Shown here piece by piece: positions 1-6,242 of a stretch of 17,541 nt of DNA; the stretch's first letter is position 1, and each line of letters starts with the position of its first letter. This DNA comes from Peptococcaceae bacterium UBA5356 (GTDB taxonomy: Bacteria; Bacillota; Peptococcia; DRI-13; DTU073). The notes beneath the pieces were generated by a model that saw only the letters and a list, made by a program, of their open reading frames with translations, did no database searches and had not been told where the DNA came from. The DNA lies in the NCBI GenBank assembly GCA_002407935.1, contig DHPU01000036.1, positions 12,802-30,342 on the forward strand. Direction: 5' to 3'. The position numbers and the translations under genes were made by a program.

Positions 1-167
1 AGCGGTAATCCTAATTCGTCAGCCACTATCCTGGCCCACTCTTTATCTACATAATTCCGCCCTGAGGCTTGCTGGATTTCCAGTAGAATGGCCAGCAACT
101 GTTCTTTTTCTTTTCCTTTACTCTTAATAATTTTTAGCACCTGTTCTTTTTTCAATTCACAACTCAT
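1..167 (-). CDS. NuoE/HndA-like thioredoxin-fold [2Fe-2S] subunit, N-terminal part only
   Basis: The open frame runs off the left edge; 55 N-terminal residues are visible, starting MSCELKKEQV. The stretch LLAILLEIQQASGRNYV followed by WARIVADELGLP resembles the N-terminal helical part of the complex I 24-kDa family (NuoE, HndA/HydC, formate dehydrogenase gamma). In that family this helical part precedes the thioredoxin-like domain that binds a [2Fe-2S] cluster and takes part in NAD(P)-linked electron transfer, often in electron-bifurcating hydrogenases or formate dehydrogenases. The cluster cysteines lie outside the window, so the function cannot be confirmed. The ATG is preceded by AAGGTGA at 9 nt, a good ribosome binding site. 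Upstream on the same strand lies a lysine riboswitch with a terminator, though a direct regulatory link is uncertain. The family assignment rests on remembered sequence resemblance. Confidence 0.62.
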   Translation of the reverse strand, partial: MSCELKKEQVLKIIKSKGKEKEQLLAILLEIQQASGRNYVDKEWARIVADELGLP

Positions 168-192
168 AAAACACGTTCACCTTTCTTTCTCC

Positions 193-321
193 TCAACTTA
201 TCAAGTTAACGATCTCTTTTAAAAAATACTTTTCCACCATACTTGCCTTTATTAAAAATAATATCATTCCTACTATTAAAAATAAACTGGAAATCCGTCT
301 GCATTCAATATCCGCATGCAA
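193..321 (-). CDS. possible small membrane protein (42 aa) in the lysine leader, doubtful
   Basis: The frame is open from 399 down to a TGA at 193-195. Starting at the first in-frame TTG (321) it would encode 42 residues with one hydrophobic helix (SSLFLIVGMILFLI) followed by a charged amphipathic tail. It ends 25 nt before the start of the NuoE-like gene. A purine-rich Shine-Dalgarno-like run (349-360, GGAGAGGGGGG on the minus strand) lies upstream in the same frame, but no ATG, GTG or TTG sits at the usual distance; a CAG codon is there instead. It may be a real small protein, a decayed gene that lost its start, or a chance ORF. No family is recognised. Confidence 0.22.
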   Translation of the reverse strand: MHADIECRRISSLFLIVGMILFLIKASMVEKYFLKEIVNLIS

Positions 322-405
322 TTTCTCGGCCTGTTTTGTCTGTTCGTTCCCCCCTCTCCAAAGTACTTTTGTCGTAATTTCCGCAATAATTTCAACCTTT
401 TAAAC

Positions 406-433
406 AAAAAAACCTTAAAGCACGCTTCAAGGT
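406..433 (-). terminator. intrinsic terminator of the lysine riboswitch leader
   Basis: On the minus strand ACCTTGAAG pairs with CTTTAAGGT (9 bp, one G-U) around a CGTG loop and is followed by a run of seven T. It begins about 20 nt after the 3' end of the lysine aptamer, the arrangement expected for a transcription-attenuating riboswitch, where lysine binding favours termination. Confidence 0.8.
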
Positions 434-453
434 CAGACAATATGTCCTATTTT

Positions 454-632
454 AAAGATAGTGCTCCACAAATATCCATGAGATACTTGTGACAGTAGCA
501 TACATCTTTTGTATGCTACCAGCAAACAGCCTTGTGGCAAAAGCTGAATGCTTCGGCGACACTTCCTTTCCTGCAACCTCATCCTGCCAGTCAGTCTCAG
601 TACTGATAAGAACCGCACCTCTATCATCTCTA
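454..632 (-). ncRNA. lysine riboswitch (L-box) aptamer
   Basis: Read on the minus strand, the stretch carries the conserved blocks of the lysine aptamer in order: GATAGAGGTGCG near 614-627, GTCGCCGAAGC at 550-560, TTTGCTGG leading into a perfect 10-bp hairpin (495-504 with 510-519), CTGTCAC at 489-495, a further hairpin of about 10 bp at roughly 467-491, and GGAGCACTATC at 457-467. The closing helix P1 is formed by GATAG with CTATC. In known members, lysine binds the five-helix junction and shuts off lysine biosynthesis or transport genes. The terminator just downstream supports transcriptional control. No recognisable lysine gene follows within the window. Confidence 0.9.
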
Positions 633-647
633 TTTTATTTATTACTA

Positions 648-676
648 ACCGTATTACAAAAACGCCTGGCTGTCAA
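648..676 (-). promoter_or_regulatory. probable promoter of the lysine leader transcript
   Basis: On the minus strand a perfect -35 hexamer TTGACA (671-676) is followed after 17 nt by TACGGT (648-653), a weak -10. The predicted start near 640 falls just before the 5' edge of the lysine aptamer, which fits. Confidence 0.5.
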
Positions 677-775
677 GACATTTTTCTTTGAAGTAATTTC
701 GTTCACGCATTCTCGTGACTTCAGTCGTGAGTAAGTAACGTAATTTTACACTATATGTTTCTCATTGGATATTTA

Positions 776-794
776 TGCTATAATAGCTATAGCA
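776..794 (+). promoter_or_regulatory. extended -10 promoter with overlapping dyad, lipoprotein gene
   Basis: A perfect -10 TATAAT (779-784) has the extended TGC in front of it; the -35 position holds only a poor match, as is common for extended -10 promoters. The -10 lies inside an inverted repeat, TGCTATA (776-782) and TATAGCA (788-794), separated by 5 nt, which could be an operator. The start codon is about 65 nt downstream. Confidence 0.55.
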
Positions 795-849
795 CTTTAA
801 TCAAGCTTACTTTACTTTAAATCTTTTAAAATTTTAAGGAGGTTTTAAA

Positions 850-2340
850 ATGTCCAAAAAGAAATTGTTAACGGTTTTCTTATTCTTGGTACTCACCGTG
901 ACTTTAACAGCCTTAACCACAGGCTGCAGTCAAGCAGAAAAAGAATTTGTACAACTCCACGAAGAAATCAGTAAATTAAACACCATGGAAAGCTCGGGTC
1001 AATATCTCCTCAGTATCAAAGCTCCGTCTCTTTCCCCCACGGCAACCGATTCTGAAGTCATGCTCTTTAATTTATTGCAAAAAGGAATCACGCTAAAATA
1101 CACCAATAAAGCCGATATTGAAAAGGATCTGTTAGAAAGCAGTATTTTCTATGTGGATAAACAAATGGGAACCGAGCAGGAAATCTTAAAAATGCTTTGT
1201 AAAGACGATACGCTTTATTTTAAAATTGATGAGCTAATTAAATTCGCCCCAAAAATAGGCAATCCTGAAACAAGTGCTAAATTGAAGGAGGTCTTTGGCG
1301 ACACCGAATATATCCGGCTCACCAAAGCAGAATATCTCCAACTGTTTACCGAAAATAAAGAACAAAATCCCATCACCAAGAATATGTTGCAAAATGATAC
1401 ACTGCTCAATAATAAATTTAACCGGATTGTGCAAAGATTTATGTATGGTCTTCCCTCCGCCTTTGAAAATTATCAATCGGATCTGATTGTTAAGAATGGA
1501 GATGGCTATACCTTAGAAGTTACCGGCATGAAGGCTATCGAAAAACTAACTCCCTTCCTGACGTATTCCATCAATAACATGGAAAAACTCGAAGCCTACT
1601 TTATTTCTTTCCTTGATAACCTCACTAATGACGAAATGGCTGCGCTAGGCCTGAATTCTCAACAAAAGGATCAATATAAAATGGTTTGCAAAATGCTGAC
1701 TGAGACCATTTCGCAGAATAAAGCCGAATATCTGCAAAAAGCGGCAGCTTTACAAACAGAGCTCCAAAAAGAGAAAGATAAAGATAACGTAAAAGAAATG
1801 TTAAACAACTTAAGCCTTAAATATACCATTGAGAAAAAGGGCCCCGACTCATATGCAAATTATTATAAGATGCAATTCCTTTTTAAAGAAAAAAATGAAC
1901 AAGTCAGTTTTCAGGCTGAAGTCCAAAATAACATTAAGCCACTTACTTCCTTAACCGTAAATGTCCCCACGTCCAAGGTTATGAGCTATAGCGAATTGGA
2001 GCAGCTAATCACCCAAACAATGGAAGTTCAAGTCGATAAAAAAACCTGTCACTTTAAAAATAGGAAAGGTGCCAAACAGGAAGAGCTGAATGTTTTAATG
2101 ATTGATAATCGTACCTATTTACCCTTAAGAAAAATTGCGGAAACCTTTGAGGAAAATGTAGGGTGGGATTCCGCACAAGGTAAAGCTTATGTATTAAAGA
2201 ATGCCCGCAAAATTGATATGACCGGCACCATCATTAAGGGACGCACCTATATAAAAATCCGGGACTTCGAAAAGCTCGGCTACAAAGTAGACTGGGATGA
2301 TGCAACCAGAAAGGTAAAAATTACCGTTAAGGCTCTCTAA
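850..2340 (+). CDS. lipoprotein with C-terminal copper-amine-oxidase-N-like domain
   Basis: A 496-residue exported protein. The N-terminus has a lysine-rich start, a hydrophobic core and the lipobox-like LTTGC, so Cys26 is the likely lipidated residue; Thr rather than Leu/Val at -3 is somewhat atypical. Residues about 30-390 are charged, largely helical-looking and not recognised as a family. Residues about 391-496 resemble the copper amine oxidase N-terminal-like (stalk) domain common in clostridial surface proteins, with the paired elements RTYLPLRKIAETF...VGWD and RTYIKIRDFEKLGYKVDWDD. Despite its name this domain generally does not bind copper and is probably a cell-surface module. The start is supported by AAGGAGG 7 nt upstream. 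A monocistronic unit is likely, with its own promoter and a strong terminator. It is transcribed towards the origin, opposite to its neighbours. The biological role is unknown. Confidence 0.82.
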   Translation: MSKKKLLTVFLFLVLTVTLTALTTGCSQAEKEFVQLHEEISKLNTMESSGQYLLSIKAPSLSPTATDSEVMLFNLLQKGITLKYTNKADIEKDLLESSIFYVDKQMGTEQEILKMLCKDDTLYFKIDELIKFAPKIGNPETSAKLKEVFGDTEYIRLTKAEYLQLFTENKEQNPITKNMLQNDTLLNNKFNRIVQRFMYGLPSAFENYQSDLIVKNGDGYTLEVTGMKAIEKLTPFLTYSINNMEKLEAYFISFLDNLTNDEMAALGLNSQQKDQYKMVCKMLTETISQNKAEYLQKAAALQTELQKEKDKDNVKEMLNNLSLKYTIEKKGPDSYANYYKMQFLFKEKNEQVSFQAEVQNNIKPLTSLTVNVPTSKVMSYSELEQLITQTMEVQVDKKTCHFKNRKGAKQEELNVLMIDNRTYLPLRKIAETFEENVGWDSAQGKAYVLKNARKIDMTGTIIKGRTYIKIRDFEKLGYKVDWDDATRKVKITVKAL

Positions 2341-2365
2341 AGTATAAACGAAAGTATAAATAGCA

Positions 2366-2399
2366 AAAAGGCTGCAGAATCTGCAGCCTTTTCTTTTTC
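2366..2399 (+). terminator. strong terminator, probably bidirectional
   Basis: AAAAGGCTGCAG (2366-2377) pairs perfectly with CTGCAGCCTTTT (2381-2392) over a 3-nt loop and is followed by TTCTTTTT-type sequence. The minus strand also ends in a T run, so it can close both the lipoprotein gene and the convergent nucleotidyltransferase cassette. Confidence 0.9.
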
Positions 2400-2442
2400 C
2401 TAAAATGCTCCTCTGTTTTTTTGTCAACTACCCTGATTTACT

Positions 2443-2820
2443 TTAAACTCTTTCAATGCCTTGCAAATCGAAATAAACATTTCTTGCCCTAAATGGAGCA
2501 GGATTTGTATATTGTAATTTTACTTTATCAAAATCACTGATCCTTTTACAATGATAATACGGCTTCTCAAAAGCTAACTTCTCATCTCTCAACCAACTTG
2601 GAACTTCCATATTATGAATCTGTAAATAATAATCTATTAGCGCTGATACTTTAGTTAAATATTTTATTTCTTGATCATTACAAGCATCTATATTTACTGA
2701 TTCATACAGACTCTCTATAAATTTCATGTCTTTTGTTTTTAATAATTCCAATAGTTGATTCAAGCTTGTATCCTCGTCTGGATAATTAAATAAACCTTGT
2801 AAATACTTATTCCCAATCAT
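2443..2820 (-). CDS. small partner protein of the DUF6036-like nucleotidyltransferase
   Basis: The protein has 125 residues and no signal or membrane segment. Its C-terminus, NPAPFRARNVYFDLQGIERV, resembles the (P)APFRxRN...L.RV ending I recall for small hypothetical proteins encoded next to DUF6036-type nucleotidyltransferases; the family name is not certain. The N-terminal two thirds look helical. It is the second gene of a two-gene unit: its ATG overlaps the end of the upstream gene by 14 nt, and its ribosome binding site (AGGAGAGG) lies inside that gene, suggesting coupled translation. The cassette looks AT-richer than rlmH and ackA beyond it, hinting at horizontal acquisition. It could be one half of a toxin-antitoxin or defence pair, but this is inference. 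Confidence 0.7.
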   Translation of the reverse strand: MIGNKYLQGLFNYPDEDTSLNQLLELLKTKDMKFIESLYESVNIDACNDQEIKYLTKVSALIDYYLQIHNMEVPSWLRDEKLAFEKPYYHCKRISDFDKVKLQYTNPAPFRARNVYFDLQGIERV

Positions 2821-3400
2821 AGCCTAAATCCTCTCCTAGATATTTAATAAAATTCATTTGTCTCTCTCTTATAAAGGTGAGTGGTATGTATTCTGAAAAA
2901 ATATCCAACAATTCAGCTTTCGTAGTAATCTTTAAATCCTTGCACAAGATATAAGCATCTACAAAATCTTTAGCGGGTTCTGGTCTGGCAGCTAATATCT
3001 TCATAGCTAACAACTGCTCGGCTTTAGGTTTCAATATTTTTAAATTAGAATATGTCTTATAGGTTTCTTTTTCTTCTTTTAAAATAGCTTTCAGTGGTTC
3101 CTTAATTTCTTCATTTATCCAATCCTCGGATAGATTAAACGTAAACTTGGTAATGTTCAGGATGTTTTCTAATAATTTAAAGTTTGTTTCACTAAATACA
3201 CAATCTATATCCTTGGTGGCAGGTCTATTATCATAAACCATAGTCATAATGGAACCACCATAGATAGTTATCTCAAGCTGTAATTGGTTCTCTTTAAGCC
3301 TTTCATTTATATAATCGAATATTTCTAAGAGTTTATTTTTATCCATAAGGCCTATCTCTTTAGACTTATCCATATTATACCCCCCAATTACAGAATCCAT
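2807..3400 (-). CDS. DUF6036-like nucleotidyltransferase
   Basis: A 197-residue protein of the polymerase-beta-like nucleotidyltransferase fold. It shows the family hallmark GGS (48-50) followed by KDIDCVF (63-69), whose two aspartates would bind the catalytic metal, then LKPKAEQLLAMKILAARPEPAKDFVDAYIL, typical of the DUF6036/AbiEii-like group. Some relatives are toxins or regulators that add nucleotides to tRNA or protein; others are antitoxins or uncharacterised, so substrate and role are unknown. The start is uncertain. ATG 3400 lies so close to the -10 that it would be nearly leaderless; ATG 3373 has GGGGGG 6 nt upstream; ATG 3346 (MDKNKLLEIF) is also possible and all leave the motif intact. 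It forms an overlapping pair with the downstream 125-aa gene, is not part of the usual origin gene set, and was probably inserted between rlmH and its former neighbour. Confidence 0.75.
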   Translation of the reverse strand: MDSVIGGYNMDKSKEIGLMDKNKLLEIFDYINERLKENQLQLEITIYGGSIMTMVYDNRPATKDIDCVFSETNFKLLENILNITKFTFNLSEDWINEEIKEPLKAILKEEKETYKTYSNLKILKPKAEQLLAMKILAARPEPAKDFVDAYILCKDLKITTKAELLDIFSEYIPLTFIRERQMNFIKYLGEDLGYDWE

Positions 3401-3410
3401 TACTATCTTG

Positions 3411-3419
3411 ATTATACCA
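3411..3419 (-). promoter_or_regulatory. extended -10 promoter of the nucleotidyltransferase cassette
   Basis: The minus strand reads TGGTATAAT directly after the rlmH stop codon: a perfect -10 with the extended TGn. No good -35 is present. The predicted start is at or just before ATG 3400, which favours initiation at ATG 3373. Confidence 0.5.
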
Positions 3420-3437
3420 TATTAACAAGTAGTTTCT

Positions 3438-3917
3438 TTATTTATGATAAGGTTCCCCCTTCGCAATCTTAAAGTTGCGGTAAAGCTGCTCCAGAAGAAT
3501 TACCCGCATCATTTGATGGGGAAAAGTCATGGGGGAGAAGGATAAGCGAAAATCACTTTTTTCGAGTATTTCCCGGGAAATCCCGTATGAACTGCCAATA
3601 ATAAAAACCAATTTACTCTGGCCCTCCAACGCCCGCCGACTCATAAAAGCAGCTAACTCCTCTGAAGAGAGCCTCTTCCCTTCAATCGCCAAAGTAATCA
3701 CATAAGAGGATGGGAGGATCTGCCGCATGATATTTTCCCCTTCCTTGGCTAAGGCAAGCCGAATCTCCGCAGAAGAAGGAGCATCCGGTAATTTTTCCTC
3801 CGCTACTTCAATTGTCTCAATCTTAGCATAAGGGCCGCTTCTTTTCAGATATTCTTTAACGGCATCCTGCCAATATTTTTCTTTTAATTTGCCCACCGTA
3901 ATGATCCGAATTTGCAT
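3438..3917 (-). CDS. rlmH: 23S rRNA (pseudouridine-1915-N3)-methyltransferase RlmH
   Basis: A 159-residue SPOUT-class methyltransferase, the usual length of the family. It methylates pseudouridine 1915 in helix 69 of 23S rRNA with S-adenosylmethionine, acting as a homodimer on assembled ribosomes. Visible signatures are the N-terminal MQIRIITVGKLKEKYW, the SAM-knot segment FIIGSSYGIS (105-114) and the C-terminal FPHQMMRVILLEQLYR (132-147) ending GEPYHK. The usual second glycine of the GGS(Y/L)G loop is serine here, a mild deviation. ATG is supported by AAAGGA 8 nt upstream. It follows walJ by about 48 nt and is probably cotranscribed; in Bacillus the two also lie near each other close to the origin. 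Confidence 0.95.
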   Translation of the reverse strand: MQIRIITVGKLKEKYWQDAVKEYLKRSGPYAKIETIEVAEEKLPDAPSSAEIRLALAKEGENIMRQILPSSYVITLAIEGKRLSSEELAAFMSRRALEGQSKLVFIIGSSYGISREILEKSDFRLSFSPMTFPHQMMRVILLEQLYRNFKIAKGEPYHK

Positions 3918-3965
3918 GGCCTTTTCCTTTCTTTGTTTCCTTTCTTTGCCGGTGAATCAGCAGAT

Positions 3966-4754
3966 TTAGAGGGATACGCAAGCACTTGGCTTATAACGTG
4001 GTGCTACCGTAACATCCACCTCTGCTAAATTAAACTGATTTGTTTTTAGAATATCCTGCACTGTCTGTAAAGCCAGCGCCGGATTATTATTTTCCGCACT
4101 CAAATGGGACAGCATTACTTTACGCGAGGCTTCCCCTAGGATGCGCAGCAGAGCATTGCCCGCACTTTCATTGGATAAATGCCCCATAATACCGGAAATG
4201 CGTTTCTTTAAAGGCCAAGGATAGGGCCCATTCTTCAGCAGCTCCAGATCATGATTTGCCTCCAAAATGAGACAATCGGCATCTCTTAGCACTCGTGCCA
4301 TCTGCGTAGTAAAAACCCCTGAATCAGTAGCAATACCTAGCGACTTCTTTCCTTGAGACAATAAAAAGCCCACCGGTTCCATGGCATCATGAGAAACCGC
4401 AAATGGCTCAATTTTTAGATCGCCTATTTCTAAAGTTTTTTGTGCACATATGTAATTTTGCTGCTCCTCTTTTATAGTTCCGGGGAGATTTTCCAACTCA
4501 CACCAAGTTCCCTCTGTTGCATATACAGGCAAATGATATCTTCTGGCTAAAACCCCCGCACCCATAATATGATCCCGGTGCCCATGGGTAAGTAAAAGAG
4601 CATCCAGTTCTTGCGATGACTTACCACAAGCTTCCTCTAAAGCTTGACTAATCGTCTTCCCTGACTGTCCGGCATCAATCAATAGTTTAGTCTGGGCTGT
4701 TTCTACATAGATTGCATTTCCTGAACTGCCACTAATTAACGTACATACCTTCAT
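3966..4754 (-). CDS. walJ: MBL-fold metallo-hydrolase WalJ/YycJ
   Basis: A 262-residue cytoplasmic metallo-beta-lactamase-fold protein. It starts MKVCTLISGSSGNAIYVE, typical of the YycJ/WalJ group, and carries the metal-binding motif THGHRDH (56-62) and later metal-ligand regions AVSHDAMEPVGF and GIATDSG. WalJ proteins are linked to the WalRK cell-wall regulon and coordination of division with replication in Gram-positives; the fold suggests a phosphodiesterase/nuclease-like hydrolase, substrate uncertain. I chose ATG 4754 over the upstream ATG at 4835 because GGGAG lies 7 nt before it, the conserved family start coincides with it, and the extra residues would run through a large palindrome. 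walRK, walH and walI are not next to it here, nor is htrA, which is often found beside it. Confidence 0.9.
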   Translation of the reverse strand: MKVCTLISGSSGNAIYVETAQTKLLIDAGQSGKTISQALEEACGKSSQELDALLLTHGHRDHIMGAGVLARRYHLPVYATEGTWCELENLPGTIKEEQQNYICAQKTLEIGDLKIEPFAVSHDAMEPVGFLLSQGKKSLGIATDSGVFTTQMARVLRDADCLILEANHDLELLKNGPYPWPLKKRISGIMGHLSNESAGNALLRILGEASRKVMLSHLSAENNNPALALQTVQDILKTNQFNLAEVDVTVAPRYKPSACVSL

Positions 4755-4817
4755 TGTCCGACTCCCTATTTTACAATATTTAATATTCCTCATTTTGAGT
4801 ATATCTTTCTTCGACAA

Positions 4818-4856
4818 GAAAGTCACCCCAAACATAATATGTTTGGGGTGACTTTC
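4818..4856. repeat. 18-bp perfect inverted repeat, possible ackA terminator
   Basis: An 18-bp perfect inverted repeat with an AAT loop spans 4818-4835 and 4839-4856, with arm core AGTCACCCCAAACAT. It lies about 70 nt past the ackA stop and just upstream of walJ. On the minus strand the descending arm ends GACTTTCTTGT, so it may terminate ackA transcripts, but there is no clean T tract after it; it could instead be an RNA-stability hairpin or a dispersed palindromic repeat. Confidence 0.75.
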
Positions 4857-4926
4857 GTTCGAGGATTTAGAACCCCGAGGCAGTTCTTGTGCTAAAACAA
4901 TAAACGAAGCATCGATTACTTCACGA

Positions 4927-6117
4927 TTATTTCACGATCTCATACGTATCCCGGGCAATCATTAACTCTTCATTGGTCGGAATCACCAGTACTCTTGTTT
5001 TCGCGTCATTACTAGAAACATCCACTTCTTCCCCGCGAACCTTGTTCTTGACCGCATCAATTTTTACCCCAAGGTATCCCAGCCCCTCACAGATACTTTC
5101 CCGCATGGAGGCGGAGTTTTCCCCTAACCCGGCTGTAAAGACAAGCGCATCAACGCCATCTAATACTGCTGCATAGGCTCCAATATATTTTTTGACGCCA
5201 TAGGCAAAACGATCCAAGGCTAATTGCGCCCGCTTATTCCCTTCGCCAGCCGCGGTCTCCAAATCCCTGAAATCACTGCTTACCCCGGAAAGACCTAAAA
5301 CACCGCTTTTTTTGTTCAAGAAATTATTAATCTGCTCGGTCGTCCAATTTTCCTTTTCCATCAAAAAGGTGATGACAGTAGGATCCAGATCTCCGGAACG
5401 TGTTCCCATCATTAATCCTTCCAGCGGGGTAAAGCCCATGGTGGTATCTAGGCATTTCCCACCGGCAACGGCCGCAATACTGGAACCATTGCCCAGATGA
5501 CAGGTTATCACTTTCACTTCCTCCAAGGATTTACCCAAGAGAGCTGCGGCCCGTTGAGCCACATATTTATGCGAAGTGCCGTGAAAACCGTATTTACGGA
5601 TTTTATATTTCTCATAATATTCATAAGGTATGCCATACAAATAAGCTTTTGCAGGCATCGTTTGGTGAAAAGCCGTATCAAAAACCGCCACCTGCGGAAC
5701 TTCGGGCATTAAACGTTGACAAGCCTCAATACCCATGATATTCGGCGGATTATGCAGCGGCGCCAATTCGATATTTTTCCTGATTGCTTTCATAACCTCT
5801 TCTGTAAGCAAAACCGACTCTGAAAAATCCTCTCCGGCATGTACCACACGATGTCCGATCGCGGAAATTTCCTGCATGGATTTCAGAACCCCATATTCCG
5901 GATGAACTATTGCTTCTAAAACAAGAGCGATGGCCTTTTCATGGTCAGGTATCGCTGTTTCGATCACCTGTTTTTTCTCCCCGGGACGATGGGTTAATAC
6001 TGCCCCCGGCAAACCAATTCTTTCTACCAGCCCTTTGGCCATTACATATTCATTTTCCATGTCAAATAACTGATATTTAAGTGATGAGCTGCCGCAATTA
6101 ATTACCAGAACCTTCAC
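4927..6117 (-). CDS. ackA: acetate kinase
   Basis: The 396-residue length is normal for the family. The enzyme interconverts acetyl phosphate plus ADP with acetate plus ATP and works with phosphotransacetylase in fermentative or acetogenic energy metabolism. Family signatures are in order: VLVINCGSSSLKYQLF (3-18), the substrate-site segment RVVHAGE, VFDTAFHQTMP with the catalytic Asp, YGFHGTSHKYV, HLGNGSSIAA (phosphate loop), TPLEGLMMGTRSGDLDP with the catalytic Arg, and FTAGLGENS. The start codon is GTG with AGGGGG 8 nt upstream. No pta gene is seen beside it. A promoter with an extended -10 lies upstream. At its 3' end an 11-bp near-perfect tandem repeat covers the stop codon. Confidence 0.98.
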   Translation of the reverse strand: MKVLVINCGSSSLKYQLFDMENEYVMAKGLVERIGLPGAVLTHRPGEKKQVIETAIPDHEKAIALVLEAIVHPEYGVLKSMQEISAIGHRVVHAGEDFSESVLLTEEVMKAIRKNIELAPLHNPPNIMGIEACQRLMPEVPQVAVFDTAFHQTMPAKAYLYGIPYEYYEKYKIRKYGFHGTSHKYVAQRAAALLGKSLEEVKVITCHLGNGSSIAAVAGGKCLDTTMGFTPLEGLMMGTRSGDLDPTVITFLMEKENWTTEQINNFLNKKSGVLGLSGVSSDFRDLETAAGEGNKRAQLALDRFAYGVKKYIGAYAAVLDGVDALVFTAGLGENSASMRESICEGLGYLGVKIDAVKNKVRGEEVDVSSNDAKTRVLVIPTNEELMIARDTYEIVK

Positions 6118-6140
6118 CTTTATTTCCCCCTATCCTTTTT

Positions 6141-6192
6141 TTATTTTGCTAATACTTATTTTGTTAATTATTTTGCTAATTATTTTTTTAAT
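6141..6192. repeat. AT-rich 12-13 bp tandem repeats in the ackA leader
   Basis: Four imperfect copies of about TATTTTGCTAAT (plus strand) lie between the ackA -10 and its ribosome binding site, so they would form the 5' untranslated RNA (AUUAGCAAAAUA-type units). Role unknown; they may be an upstream enhancer-like or regulatory repeat, or simple slippage. Confidence 0.65.
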
Positions 6193-6198
6193 GTTTCT

Positions 6199-6227
6199 AT
6201 TATATCATGATTCTGCCAAAAGTCATT
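6199..6227 (-). promoter_or_regulatory. ackA: probable ackA promoter
   Basis: On the minus strand TGATATAAT supplies a perfect -10 (6199-6204) with extended TGn. ATGACT, a partial -35, lies 16 nt further upstream. It sits between the gyrA stop and the ackA start, so ackA can be transcribed separately from the gyrase genes. Confidence 0.55.
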
Positions 6228-6242
6228 TGCCCTCTTCTGCTT

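Noticed and set aside
495..519. Perfect hairpin with a T-containing loop, considered as a terminator
   Set aside because: It is a conserved-position helix of the lysine aptamer and has no T tract after it.
433..627. ORF of 64 residues on the minus strand
   Set aside because: It lies entirely within the lysine aptamer; its sequence is fixed by RNA structure.
489..734. ORF of 81 residues on the plus strand
   Set aside because: It runs antisense through the lysine riboswitch and its promoter and has no ribosome binding site; the conserved RNA explains the sequence.
4755..4835. N-terminal extension of walJ from ATG 4835
   Set aside because: It reads through the 18-bp palindrome, has no good ribosome binding site and precedes the conserved family start at 4754, which has GGGAG 7 nt upstream.
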